A stretch of 64,000 nt of DNA from Vibrio tubiashii. Lineage in GTDB: Bacteria; Pseudomonadota; Gammaproteobacteria; Enterobacterales; Vibrionaceae. The position numbers were made by a program, and so were the translations under genes. Of the stretch, positions 35,823-44,175 are shown one piece after another. Under the pieces are notes generated by a model. It worked only from the letters and a program-made list of their open reading frames with translations, was not told the DNA's origin and searched no databases. Positions within the stretch are counted from its first letter, which is position 1. Every line of letters begins with the position of its first letter. Location: contig NZ_CP117029.1 of NCBI RefSeq assembly GCF_028551255.1, forward strand, positions 2,542,001 through 2,606,000, written 5' to 3'.

Positions 35823-36596
35823 TTATTGCTCTTCGCGCTTAAAGACCAATTCTGTCGGTGTCGATTCATCTTCAACAAAGTAATATCCCGCAGTATCAAA
35901 CTTCGTCAGTTCAGCGACGCTCGAAATGCGATTTTCGATAATGTAGCGCGCCATCATGCCGCGGGCTTTCTTGGCATAAAAGCTGATCACCTTATATTGG
36001 CCATTTTTGCAGTCTTTAAATACCGGCGTAATCACTTGGGCATCGAGATTTTTCGGCTTAACCGCTTTAAAGTACTCATTAGACGCTAGGTTAACTAATA
36101 CGTTATCACCTTGATTAGCAATCGCCTCGTTAAGCTTATCGGTGATCACATTGCCCCAAAAATGATAGAGATTGCTGCCTTTATCGTTAGCAAGCTTAGT
36201 CCCCATTTCAAGACGGTAAGGCTGCATTAAATCGAGTGGCTTAAGTAAACCGTACAAACCAGACAGCATGCGCAGATGGTTCTGCGCGTAATCAAAGTCT
36301 TGCTCAGATAATGACTGCGCATCTAACCCTGTGTAGACATCGCCCTTAAAAGCTAAGATCGCTTGGCGAGAGTTGTCTAGGGTAAATGTCTCGCTCCACT
36401 CTTGAAAACGACCAACGTTCAGGTCGGCGATTTTATCGCTAACCTTCATTAAGCTCGCAACATCAGCCGGTGTCAGTTTACGGCAAACATCAATAAGCTG
36501 CTTAGAGTACTCAATTAAATCCGGTTGAGTAGACTTCTCTGTTGCCAGTGGCGATTCATAATCTAAGGTTTTCGCAGGTGAAACGACGATTAGCAT
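35823..36596 (-). CDS. yaaA: Peroxide stress resistance protein YaaA
   Basis: A 257-residue YaaA/DUF328 protein. The start [16 protein letters not shown], the [11 protein letters not shown] segment and [20 protein letters not shown] are family signatures, and the C terminus has [18 protein letters not shown]. In E. coli YaaA limits free iron and DNA damage under hydrogen peroxide, and its fold binds DNA. The stop precedes the DUF5363 mini-gene by 16 bases, so the two may be co-transcribed with yjjV. Confidence 0.94.
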   Translation of the reverse strand: MLIVVSPAKTLDYESPLATEKSTQPDLIEYSKQLIDVCRKLTPADVASLMKVSDKIADLNVGRFQEWSETFTLDNSRQAILAFKGDVYTGLDAQSLSEQDFDYAQNHLRMLSGLYGLLKPLDLMQPYRLEMGTKLANDKGSNLYHFWGNVITDKLNEAIANQGDNVLVNLASNEYFKAVKPKNLDAQVITPVFKDCKNGQYKVISFYAKKARGMMARYIIENRISSVAELTKFDTAGYYFVEDESTPTELVFKREEQ

Positions 36597-36642
36597 GACT
36601 TAACTCTATCTGTTTAATTATGTTGTTAGATATAGGTTACAA

Positions 36643-36673
36643 AAAAAGCCATGCAATGTCTGCATGGCTTTTT
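36643..36673. terminator. Intrinsic terminator after the alanine symporter gene
   Basis: A 13-bp stem (AAAAAGCCATGCA / TGCATGGCTTTTT) with loop ATGTC lies between the symporter stop and the yaaA start. On the minus strand its T run ends the symporter transcript. Confidence 0.92.
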
Positions 36674-36698
36674 GAATCGTTTTAATAGAGGCTAACTA

Positions 36699-38129
36699 TT
36701 AATCTTTTTTGCTCTGATCCCAAATACCATCCTCAAGCTGAGACTTCAGCTCTGGGAAGTCGTTTGAATCAAACGTCGGCACTTTACCTTCGTCTAGCTG
36801 GCGGTTGTAGTCTTTCGCTAGTTTAATAACGATGCCTGATAGCAGAATAATCGCCACCAAGTTAACAATCGCCATTAGACCCATAGAAACGTCTGCTAGA
36901 GCCCATACAACTGGTAGAGAAGCCACGGCACCAAACATCACCATACCCAAAACGATGATACGGAAGATACCAAGACCCGCTTTGTGGTTGTGCTCTAAGA
37001 AGATTAGGTTGGTTTCTGCATAAGAGTAGTTGGCAATGATTGAAGTAAAGGCAAAGAAGAAGATCGCCACAGCAACAAAGATGCCGCCCCACTCGCCGAC
37101 TTGAGAACTCAAAGCCGTTTGCGTTAGTTCGATACCTGTTACTTCACCGTGTGGTACATATTCACCTGACATTAGGATAATAGCCACGGTTGCTGAACAG
37201 ATAACGATAGTATCCATAAACACACCTAACATCTGCACGTAACCTTGTGATGCTGGGTGTGGAGGATATGGCGTCGCAGAAGCTGCTGCGTTTGGTGCTG
37301 AACCCATACCGGCTTCGTTTGAGAATAGACCGCGCTTAATACCGTTGATCATCGCCTGTGCGATTGCGTAGCCAAGGCCACCAGCAGCCGCTTCTTGCAA
37401 GCCAAACGCACTCTTAAAGATCAGAGTAAGAACGGCAGGAAGCTTCTCTAGGTTAGTCAGCATAACGAACATTGCTAGTAGTAAGTAAGCCAGCGCCATT
37501 AGTGGAACAACCAGCTCAGCCACTCTAGCAATACGCTTGATACCACCAAAAATAACAATCGATGAAATCAACACGACTGCGATACCTACGTAGGTATCTT
37601 CCCAACCGAAGGCATTGTTCATTGCATTAGCAATTGAGTTAGCTTGTACTGCATTGAAAACAAGGCCAAAAGCGATAATTAGGAATACTGAGAACAGTAC
37701 ACCCATCCAACGCATACCTAGACCTTTCTCCATGTAGTACGCTGGGCCACCACGGTAGTTGCCATCATCATCTTTGGTTTTGTACAACTGCGCTAAGGTA
37801 CTTTCGGCGAATGATGTTGCCATACCTAACATAGCAATGAGCCACATCCAAAAAATGGCGCCTGGGCCACCCGCAGTCAGAGCGACAGCAACACCTGCCA
37901 TGTTACCAGTACCGACACGTGCAGCTAAGCTTGTACAAAGTGCTTGGAAAGAAGAGATACCAGCTTTATCTGCTTTGCGGCTGTTTTTTAGAACAGAGAA
38001 CATATGGCCAAAGTGGCGGAACTGAATAAAGCCCAGACGGACTGTAAAGTAGATTCCCACACCGACCAGAAGGTAAACAAGAATAGAACCCCATAGAAGG
38101 TCATTCATTAAATTGATTAAGTCTGTCAT
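36699..38129 (-). CDS. Sodium:alanine/glycine symporter (AGCS family)
   Basis: A 476-residue polytopic membrane protein with about 11 helices. AGCS markers are ARVGTGNMAGVAVALTAGGPGAIFWMW near the first third, KRGLFSNEAGMGSAPNAAASA in the middle and the C-terminal ANYSYAETNL. It should import alanine or glycine with Na+, which fits an organism running a sodium cycle through NQR. The ATG at 38129 (MTDLINLMNDLLWG) has GAGG seven bases ahead and replaces a longer frame whose extra residues look non-native. Confidence 0.92.
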   Translation of the reverse strand: MTDLINLMNDLLWGSILVYLLVGVGIYFTVRLGFIQFRHFGHMFSVLKNSRKADKAGISSFQALCTSLAARVGTGNMAGVAVALTAGGPGAIFWMWLIAMLGMATSFAESTLAQLYKTKDDDGNYRGGPAYYMEKGLGMRWMGVLFSVFLIIAFGLVFNAVQANSIANAMNNAFGWEDTYVGIAVVLISSIVIFGGIKRIARVAELVVPLMALAYLLLAMFVMLTNLEKLPAVLTLIFKSAFGLQEAAAGGLGYAIAQAMINGIKRGLFSNEAGMGSAPNAAASATPYPPHPASQGYVQMLGVFMDTIVICSATVAIILMSGEYVPHGEVTGIELTQTALSSQVGEWGGIFVAVAIFFFAFTSIIANYSYAETNLIFLEHNHKAGLGIFRIIVLGMVMFGAVASLPVVWALADVSMGLMAIVNLVAIILLSGIVIKLAKDYNRQLDEGKVPTFDSNDFPELKSQLEDGIWDQSKKD

Positions 38130-38836
38130 AACATCCTCATAGTGAGTTTTCGCTGACCTCTGCGTCCAAGCCATCCATCTAACTGCTCGACTAAGTGTCA
38201 AGATTGCTTAGCATTGATTTTGTTGTTTTATGCAGTTTAGACCTGTAAAACTCGCTTCGTGCTTCCATTTTACGTGTCAGCGTATTTTTTGACGGGCGGA
38301 TAATGCAGTGAAGATGTGGAAAAATCAATATGAAAATAACTGCGTATAATTGTTATTTTTCACCATATCATCACCACCAATTAACACACAACAACACAAA
38401 AAACCAACAAACCACAAACAAACAATAAAAGAGATTACAACATCACGCATATTACGAAACATAATTTCATATGCGTCGCTAACCAATCGAATCCCCTTGC
38501 TAGATAAGGCGTCAAACCTCAATTACAAAATGAATGCCCGTAAAATAAGCTAACTTGGTGACTAAGGATGCTCACCTGATTGAATATCCACAATAGTGAT
38601 AGTGATGTGCACACCGAGTTAACATTCTCAAATGTTCAATTTAATCGTTTTCGTCAGTTTAAGTGTTCAAAAAAACGCCAATATGATGGCCAAAATTTGT
38701 GACTTGCTCGCACAATATGCGTAAAAACTTCATTGAAACGTAACAAATGAGAAACGAATCAAGGTTACTGTTGTTTTGAATATGGTATTAAAAACCTGCC
38801 CCATTTAGAGGGATAAAAATCATAAAGAGGTAGCTT
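38130..38836. other. Long AT-rich intergenic region with an A/C-only tract
   Basis: About 700 bases without a convincing gene, lying between divergent genes. On the plus strand it contains a run made only of A and C (38383-38425, 43 bases). The plus half holds T-rich tracts and a TATGGTATTAA stretch that may be the DUF3545 promoter. Reading frames here consist of low-complexity codons from the A/C tract and look spurious. I see no tRNA or clear sRNA. Confidence 0.5.
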
Positions 38837-39019
38837 ATGGAAGGCTTAAACTTTGAAGAACTATTGGAACAGGACTTTCCCAAAGGACGCACGGCTCGTT
38901 CTAAACCCGTAAAGCGCAAATGGCGTGAAATTGAGGCGATAAAAGACCGTCAGCGTCTACAAAAAGAGCTGATGGACATGGATATCGGCTTTGATGATCT
39001 AGATAAACTTGAGTATTAG
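38837..39019 (+). CDS. DUF3545 family small protein
   Basis: A 60-residue acidic/basic protein beginning MEGLNFEELLEQDFPKGR and ending DMDIGFDDLDKLEY. It matches the short DUF3545 family of Vibrionaceae and relatives. No signal, membrane segment or known domain; function is unknown. An AGAGG site lies eight bases ahead of the ATG, and the gene has its own terminator, so it seems to be monocistronic. Confidence 0.85.
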   Translation: MEGLNFEELLEQDFPKGRTARSKPVKRKWREIEAIKDRQRLQKELMDMDIGFDDLDKLEY

Positions 39020-39026
39020 AATTTAG

Positions 39027-39055
39027 AAAAGAGGCGATTGTTCGCCTCTTTTTTG
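39027..39055. terminator. Bidirectional terminator after DUF3545 gene
   Basis: An 11-bp stem (AAAAGAGGCGA / TCGCCTCTTTT) with loop TTGT and a T run. It serves the DUF3545 gene and probably the converging hemerythrin gene. Confidence 0.9.
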
Positions 39056-39061
39056 TTTACG

Positions 39062-39613
39062 CTAGATACATTCATGCTCAGTTTGGTGGACTCGCTCCGC
39101 TAGCTGGGCGTATTGCTCTGCGATCGTTGCCCCGAACACTGGGTCGTCTTCACAAACGCTCCATTGCTCTTCGACTGCTTGCCAATCTTTGACCGTAAAC
39201 GTCTCAATCAAATAGGGGAAGATACGCTTCTCTTCGGTTTCTAAATGCTGTTTTTGAGCATCGAGAAATGACTCCAACTGTTCGATAAACATATCCTGCG
39301 GGATCACCGCATCTTGCAGCACCATATCAACCACGTTTAAGAAAGCATGGGTCTTTTCCGATAATGTCTGATGCTCCAACTCTAGGTTGTCAATCTCATG
39401 GTGATGGCCATAGTGCTCAAGATAGTAACGGTAAAGGATGTCTTCTTTAGGGTGGTGAACTTTCTCTGAATGGTTAGCAAGGTAATCAACCAACTCTTTC
39501 AGAACCGCGTAGTTTACCTGACGCTCACTCTTTAGCATCGCCAACTTATGGCGAAGAAGCGCCAGTAAACGCACCATATAACCATGTTCGCGCCTAATCC
39601 TTTCAATCATCAT
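39062..39613 (-). CDS. Hemerythrin-like domain protein
   Basis: A 183-residue four-helix-bundle protein with hemerythrin HHE features. Likely di-iron ligands are in IRREHGYM, VHHPKEDILYRYY, LELEHQTL and HLETEEKRIFPYL. Such proteins bind oxygen or nitric oxide or act in iron homeostasis; the role here is not determined. The first ATG (39613) follows AAGGAG by seven bases, which rules out the upstream GTG. Confidence 0.88.
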   Translation of the reverse strand: MMIERIRREHGYMVRLLALLRHKLAMLKSERQVNYAVLKELVDYLANHSEKVHHPKEDILYRYYLEHYGHHHEIDNLELEHQTLSEKTHAFLNVVDMVLQDAVIPQDMFIEQLESFLDAQKQHLETEEKRIFPYLIETFTVKDWQAVEEQWSVCEDDPVFGATIAEQYAQLAERVHQTEHECI

Positions 39614-39713
39614 AGCGTTTCTCCTTAACACCTACTTTTTATAAGTGTATAAGAGAAGCTACTGGCGTGCTTTGAACTTGTTCGAAAATTAGGCAAACAT
39701 CATAGAAACCGAG

Positions 39714-40400
39714 TTACCCTTCTATATGTAAAGGTAGTCGCCATTCAATCATTGATTTACCTTGTTGCTGCAAAATTTGATTGGTCTGCGAAAAATGACG
39801 ACAACCGAAAAAGCCTCTGTGAGCAGAGAGTGGAGAAGGATGCGGCCCCGCAAGCACAAAGTGTTTGTCGCGATCGATAAAGCGCCCTTTTTTCTGTGCA
39901 TGCGCTCCCCAAAGTAAAAACACCACGCCCGATTGGTGCTGATTAAGCGCTTCAATCACTTTATCCGTAAAGGTTTCCCAGCCAGTTTTAGAATGTGAGT
40001 GCGCTTTACCCTGTTCTACGGTCAAGACAGTATTGAGTAGCAGAACCCCTTGCTCAGCCCAACTTTGTAAATAGCCGTGCTGCGGAATTTGAAAGCCTTC
40101 AATATCTTGTGCGAGTTCTTTGTACATATTGACCAAAGATGGTGGCGTCTTAACACCAGGTAGAACCGAGAAACAGAGTCCATGCGCTTGGTTTGGGCCG
40201 TGATAAGGATCTTGGCCGATGATTACGACCTTTACGTCTCCAAACTCAGTGGCGCGAAAGGCGTTAAAGACATCTGGCGCAGGCGGATAAACGACCTTAC
40301 CTGCCGCTCTTTCTTGCTCAACAAACGCCAGAGTCTGCTGAAAGTACTCCTGCTGTTTTTCCGCTCCAATAACATCTTGCCAAGTTAAAGACGCACCCAT
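39714..40400 (-). CDS. ung: Uracil-DNA glycosylase
   Basis: A 228-residue family 1 UDG that removes uracil from DNA. Active-site motif [22 protein letters not shown] has the catalytic Asp. The leucine-loop motif [20 protein letters not shown] and [17 protein letters not shown] are complete. It lies close to nfo, another base-excision enzyme, on the same strand. It starts at ATG with AGAGGAA upstream. Confidence 0.97.
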   Translation of the reverse strand: MGASLTWQDVIGAEKQQEYFQQTLAFVEQERAAGKVVYPPAPDVFNAFRATEFGDVKVVIIGQDPYHGPNQAHGLCFSVLPGVKTPPSLVNMYKELAQDIEGFQIPQHGYLQSWAEQGVLLLNTVLTVEQGKAHSHSKTGWETFTDKVIEALNQHQSGVVFLLWGAHAQKKGRFIDRDKHFVLAGPHPSPLSAHRGFFGCRHFSQTNQILQQQGKSMIEWRLPLHIEG

Positions 40401-40479
40401 GTTCTGTTCCTCTTACTGTATGCCTGCCTCGATTTTGGCAGAATATGTAAAAGGAACAAGGTATTTAGAGCTAAATTAG

Positions 40480-40584
40480 CTAGTTTCTCTGCGGGGTTCG
40501 ATAGTGACCTTGACCGGTAATGTGGCGATTCGGCGCAGGTAAGCGCGCTGGGCGTACACTAATATTTCGGTATGAATATGGCAT
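40480..40584 (-). CDS. Possible 34-residue open frame between nfo and ung
   Basis: The 245-base gap between nfo and ung holds a short frame, starting MPYSYRNISVRPARLPAPNR, with GAGG eight bases before its ATG. It is Arg/Pro-rich and has no recognised family. An overlapping longer frame exists in another phase. The ribosome site is the only support, so it may not be a gene. Confidence 0.2.
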   Translation of the reverse strand: MPYSYRNISVRPARLPAPNRHITGQGHYRTPQRN

Positions 40585-40645
40585 AGTGGCATCCTCATAT
40601 TATCAATTTCATTAATGACTATGAAAAATTGATGCCACCTTTTAC

Positions 40646-41539
40646 TTAGTTAGTTATTTCTGCTTGTACTTGTGCGTGAAAAGCACGTAATTGATCGATC
40701 TCATCAGGCCAAACCTCGGGCTCAATCGTTTCTAAGATCAATGGGATAGAATCAAAACGAGGATCTTTTGCTATGTATTCAAAACAGTCCCAACCAATTT
40801 CTCCTTTGCCTAGTGCGTGATGCCTATCGACCTTGCCGCCTAAGGCAATCTTTGAGTCGTTAATGTGCATTGCCCTTAAATAATGCATACCGACAACGCG
40901 GTCGAACTCAGCAAACGTTGCCTCGCAGGCATCAAAGCTGCTCAAGTCATAGCCTGCGGCAAAGGTATGGCAAGTATCAATGCAAACACCAACGCGAGAC
41001 TTATCCTCTACCTGCTCGATAATCTCGGCTAGATGTTCAAATCGCCAACCAAGGTTCGTTCCCTGTCCTGCGGTGTTCTCAATCACAGCAATAACATTAG
41101 GCACCGTTTGATGGGCAAGATTAATCGACTCCGCTATTCGCGCTAAGCACTCTCTCTCAGATATCTTCTTTAAATGACTCCCAGGATGAAAATTGAGCAG
41201 GGTTAAACCCAACTGATTACACCTTTCCATTTCATCTATAAAAGCCGCGCGAGATTTGGCTAGTTTCTCTTCTTCTGGAGCACCAAGGTTGATGAGGTAG
41301 GAATCGTGAGGAAGTATCTGCTCACTACTGAAACCTAACATTTGGCAATTTGCCCGAAACGCTCGGATGGTTTTTTCTTCTAACGGTTTTGCCACCCATT
41401 GGCGTTGATTCTTAGTAAATAGAGCAAACGCATTCGCGCCAATTTCTCTCGCTCTTAGCGGCGCTTGATCGACACCACCAGCAGCAGAAACATGGGCACC
41501 AATATACTTATTACCAAACGGATTTTTACGCATTGTCAT
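40646..41539 (-). CDS. nfo: Endonuclease IV (AP endonuclease)
   Basis: A 297-residue Zn-dependent AP endonuclease of the Nfo family. Three-zinc-site motifs are visible: [46 protein letters not shown] and [11 protein letters not shown]. It cuts abasic sites made by enzymes such as Ung. Two ATG codons lie six bases apart at the start; the first has AAAGTG nearby. It is divergent from grcA. Confidence 0.96.
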   Translation of the reverse strand: MTMRKNPFGNKYIGAHVSAAGGVDQAPLRAREIGANAFALFTKNQRQWVAKPLEEKTIRAFRANCQMLGFSSEQILPHDSYLINLGAPEEEKLAKSRAAFIDEMERCNQLGLTLLNFHPGSHLKKISERECLARIAESINLAHQTVPNVIAVIENTAGQGTNLGWRFEHLAEIIEQVEDKSRVGVCIDTCHTFAAGYDLSSFDACEATFAEFDRVVGMHYLRAMHINDSKIALGGKVDRHHALGKGEIGWDCFEYIAKDPRFDSIPLILETIEPEVWPDEIDQLRAFHAQVQAEITN

Positions 41540-41701
41540 TTAATCACTTTATACTTTCAGACTATGAACCTATTTACAGCCACTTAGATGACCAAGTTCA
41601 ATTTTTAGCCTCATTTTGTAGTAATATTACAACAAAATGAGTTATTAAATATTTTTTATATTATCAAATATATTGTAACCATATTGTTTTCAAAGATTTT
41701 A

Positions 41702-41715
41702 TTGATTTAGAACAA
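41702..41715 (+). promoter_or_regulatory. Upstream FNR box of grcA
   Basis: TTGATTTAGAACAA matches the FNR consensus TTGAT-N4-ATCAA at 9 of 10 positions. Its centre (41708.5) is exactly 53 bp upstream of the second box. Confidence 0.7.
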
Positions 41716-41754
41716 GAAAATAACCTTTAGAAAAATGATGTTTTTGGTTGTTTT

Positions 41755-41768
41755 TTGACTTAAATCAA
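41755..41768 (+). promoter_or_regulatory. Proximal FNR box of grcA
   Basis: TTGACTTAAATCAA matches the FNR consensus at 9 of 10 positions. Its centre lies about 43 bp upstream of the expected start site, the class II activator position. Confidence 0.82.
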
Positions 41769-41792
41769 TATTATCATAAGGGATATTCGCTA

Positions 41793-41798
41793 TATAAT
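41793..41798 (+). promoter_or_regulatory. -10 element of grcA
   Basis: A perfect TATAAT with no good -35, as expected for a promoter activated by FNR bound at about -41. Confidence 0.75.
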
Positions 41799-41862
41799 AC
41801 GTAGCTCAATAAAATTCGAAAATTAACACCAATAAACCACTAAAGTGGACTAGGAGATAGTG

Positions 41863-42240
41863 ATGATCCAAGGTATTCAAATTACAAAAGCAGCTAACGA
41901 CGATCTACTGAACTCAATCTGGCTTCTAGACAGCGAGAAGAACGAAGCGCGTTGTGTAGCAGCGAACTCTGGCTTCGAAGCTGATCAAGTTGTTGCGATC
42001 AACGAGCTAGGCGAATACGAAAGCCGTGAAGTTGCTATCGAAACAGCACCACGTATCGAGGGCGGTCAGCACCTAAACGTGAACGTTCTTAAGCGTGAAA
42101 CTCTAGAAGACGCAGTGGCTAACCCAGAAAACTACCCTCAGCTAACTATCCGCGTTTCTGGCTACGCAGTACGTTTCAACTCTCTAACTCAAGAGCAGCA
42201 GCGCGACGTAATCGCACGTACTTTTACTGAGTCTCTATAA
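41863..42240 (+). CDS. grcA: Autonomous glycyl radical cofactor GrcA (YfiD)
   Basis: A 125-residue stand-in for the radical domain of pyruvate formate-lyase. It keeps the C-terminal signature [19 protein letters not shown] with the radical glycine at G100 and ends [12 protein letters not shown]. It can restore a PFL enzyme whose backbone was cut by oxygen at the glycyl radical. The ATG at 41863 has AGGAG six to seven bases ahead; the GTG just before it is not used. The two FNR boxes upstream fit anaerobic or micro-aerobic induction. Confidence 0.96.
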   Translation: MIQGIQITKAANDDLLNSIWLLDSEKNEARCVAANSGFEADQVVAINELGEYESREVAIETAPRIEGGQHLNVNVLKRETLEDAVANPENYPQLTIRVSGYAVRFNSLTQEQQRDVIARTFTESL

Positions 42241-42259
42241 TTCTCAGATAATCGATTTT

Positions 42260-42290
42260 AAAAGCGGCGCTCATTGAGCGCCGCTTTTTT
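42260..42290 (+). terminator. Intrinsic terminator after grcA
   Basis: A GC-rich stem (AAAAGCGGCGCTC / GAGCGCCGCTTTT) with a small loop is followed by TT. It lies 19 bases past the grcA stop. Confidence 0.93.
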
Positions 42291-42336
42291 ATTGGGTACA
42301 GTATCACACCTGTTCGACTCTTTGGGATACGACGAC

Positions 42337-43215
42337 ATGCTGTTAGAAGGTATAGAAACACTGTTAGCGCTCAGTAAGGCCAAGACCATGAGCCGTACTG
42401 GTAGCCAACTCTATATCAGCCAATCAGCGGTCAGCAAACGCATTGCCAACCTTGAGAAGAAACTAGGTAAAAAGCTGATTGTTCCAGATGGAAGAAATGT
42501 TCAGCTGACACAAGATGCGCTCAATCTTATCGAGAGTATTGGCCCCACCTTCAATGAACTGAGAGGGCGTATCTATGAGCAACAATCGATGGAGGAGCAG
42601 AGCACAATAAGCGTCGATTGCTCTGAAACGTTAGTCGCCAGTTACCTTGCAGATATCCTTGGTGAGCACTTTAAAACTGATCCTTACATTCGCATCACCA
42701 CCAATCATACACCGCGTATCGTTGAGCATGTTCAGTCTGGCAAAGCGCACTTAGGTATATGCGCGGGTTTGCTTCCTCCCCAGCATGGACTCAAAACATT
42801 TCACCTCGTCGACGAGCCGTTTTTTATAGTCGCCGATACTCCTCTTAAGCAGCTGCCGAGCACGATCATTACCAATGATCTTGCCAATACCGCTAACACC
42901 TATCAGCTAAAGATCCTCAACAATCTGGCTATGACACCAGTGATGGAGATGGACTCTTATGCTGCCGCAGCTCAGCTTGCCCTTTCTGGTATTGCCCCAG
43001 CTTTAGTGCCGTTATCCGTCATCCAAACGCTAAAAATCAAGCGACAGCATTGCCATCACTTCGAGCAGCTACAACCACTCTATCGCCCGCTGCATGTGTG
43101 CCTACGTGCTTCTTCGTATAAAAATCAACGAATTAAAATCCTAGTTGATAAAGTGGTCGCTTCGGTAGCCAAGTCAGCAAACACGTCACTTAATCCCAAC
43201 TCACTAAAACCCTAA
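42337..43215 (+). CDS. LysR-family transcriptional regulator
   Basis: A 292-residue LysR-type regulator. The N-terminal helix-turn-helix spans ALSKAKTMSRTGSQLYISQSAVSKRI, and a periplasmic-binding-protein-like effector domain follows from about residue 90. The ATG at 42337 gives the usual family start; the longer frame would begin inside the grcA terminator. Target genes are unknown. It converges on the TSUP permease gene, and the two coding regions overlap by four bases at their stop codons. Confidence 0.88.
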   Translation: MLLEGIETLLALSKAKTMSRTGSQLYISQSAVSKRIANLEKKLGKKLIVPDGRNVQLTQDALNLIESIGPTFNELRGRIYEQQSMEEQSTISVDCSETLVASYLADILGEHFKTDPYIRITTNHTPRIVEHVQSGKAHLGICAGLLPPQHGLKTFHLVDEPFFIVADTPLKQLPSTIITNDLANTANTYQLKILNNLAMTPVMEMDSYAAAAQLALSGIAPALVPLSVIQTLKIKRQHCHHFEQLQPLYRPLHVCLRASSYKNQRIKILVDKVVASVAKSANTSLNPNSLKP

Positions 43216-43994
43216 GCAATTAAAGAGAGTAACCACTGCGAATGCTCTTGCCACAATAACTTAGCTGCCATCAACATCGACATTGTTATCACTAATGGGC
43301 GAATCCATTGTTGTCCTTTTGTCACCACCACTTTAGCGCCGAGCCGCGCCCCAATGAATCCGCCAACAGCCATCACAAGCCCTAACTCCCAAATCGGCAA
43401 ACCGGCAAAAATAAAGAACAGCAGCGCCGCAATATTGGAGGTGAAGTTAAGCACTTTAGTACGCGCCGTCGCATCCACTAGCGAGAAGTGACCTAGTGCA
43501 ACAAAGCAAACTGTGAATATCGACCCTGTACCCGGGCCAAAGAAGCCATCATAAAAGCCGACGCCTCCGCCAACCGAGAAAGCAAACATGGCTTCAGATA
43601 ATTTGGCCTCACCTTTGTGCTGTTTCGCTTTCGGCATCATGAGGAAGTAGAGCGAGATCGCAACCAACAAAATCGGAATTAGACTCGTCAGTACCCCGGC
43701 GTCTATGTACTGGACGGCTTCTGCCCCCACTGCCGAGCCAACAAAAGTACAAACAATCGCAAGGCGCATCTCTTTAATGCTGACAATCCCGTTGCGCACG
43801 AAATACCAACTGGCAGAAAAGCTGCCAAATGAACTCTGAAGCTTGTTTGTCGCGAGCGCTTGAGTCGGAGGGACACCCGCCGCCAGTAGCGCAGGCAGAG
43901 TAAGCAGTCCTCCGCCCCCTGCCATGGCGTCAATGAAGCCTGCAGCGGTCGCCACAAAGAAGAGTATCGTCAGTATTTCAAGTGTCAGTTCCAT
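43212..43994 (-). CDS. TSUP-family (TauE/SafE) membrane permease
   Basis: A 260-residue inner-membrane protein with about eight helices. The first helix pair has FIDAMAGGGGLLTLPALLAAGVPPTQALATNKLQ, and the second repeat shows FYDGFFGPGTGS, both typical of the TauE/SafE (YfcA-like) family. Members export sulfite, sulfonates or related anions; the substrate here cannot be told. The ATG at 43994 replaces a TTG two codons upstream. Its stop codon overlaps that of the converging LysR gene. Confidence 0.87.
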   Translation of the reverse strand: MELTLEILTILFFVATAAGFIDAMAGGGGLLTLPALLAAGVPPTQALATNKLQSSFGSFSASWYFVRNGIVSIKEMRLAIVCTFVGSAVGAEAVQYIDAGVLTSLIPILLVAISLYFLMMPKAKQHKGEAKLSEAMFAFSVGGGVGFYDGFFGPGTGSIFTVCFVALGHFSLVDATARTKVLNFTSNIAALLFFIFAGLPIWELGLVMAVGGFIGARLGAKVVVTKGQQWIRPLVITMSMLMAAKLLWQEHSQWLLSLIA

Positions 43995-44104
43995 TCTCAA
44001 TCAATCGGTTATCAGTTTCTATCAACCAAAATATCACCAAGTTAACAATTCTCTTAGAGAAAGATTAGACTTTAATTCATTCCAATTATTCATTAATGAG
44101 GACA

Positions 44105-44131
44105 AAAAAAGCCCACTCAAATGAGTGGGCT
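44105..44131 (-). terminator. Intrinsic terminator of carAB
   Basis: A 10-bp stem AGCCCACTCA / TGAGTGGGCT with a tight loop is followed on the minus strand by eight Ts. It lies about 45 bases past the carB stop. Confidence 0.9.
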
Positions 44132-44175
44132 ATGAGGTTGTCATATAAGCTCTCAGTTGAGCTTACTGATTTTTA

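Noticed and set aside
38350..38553. 67-codon plus-strand frame in the gap upstream of DUF3545
   Set aside because: Its composition is set by the A/C-only tract, it has no ribosome site, and it resembles no family.
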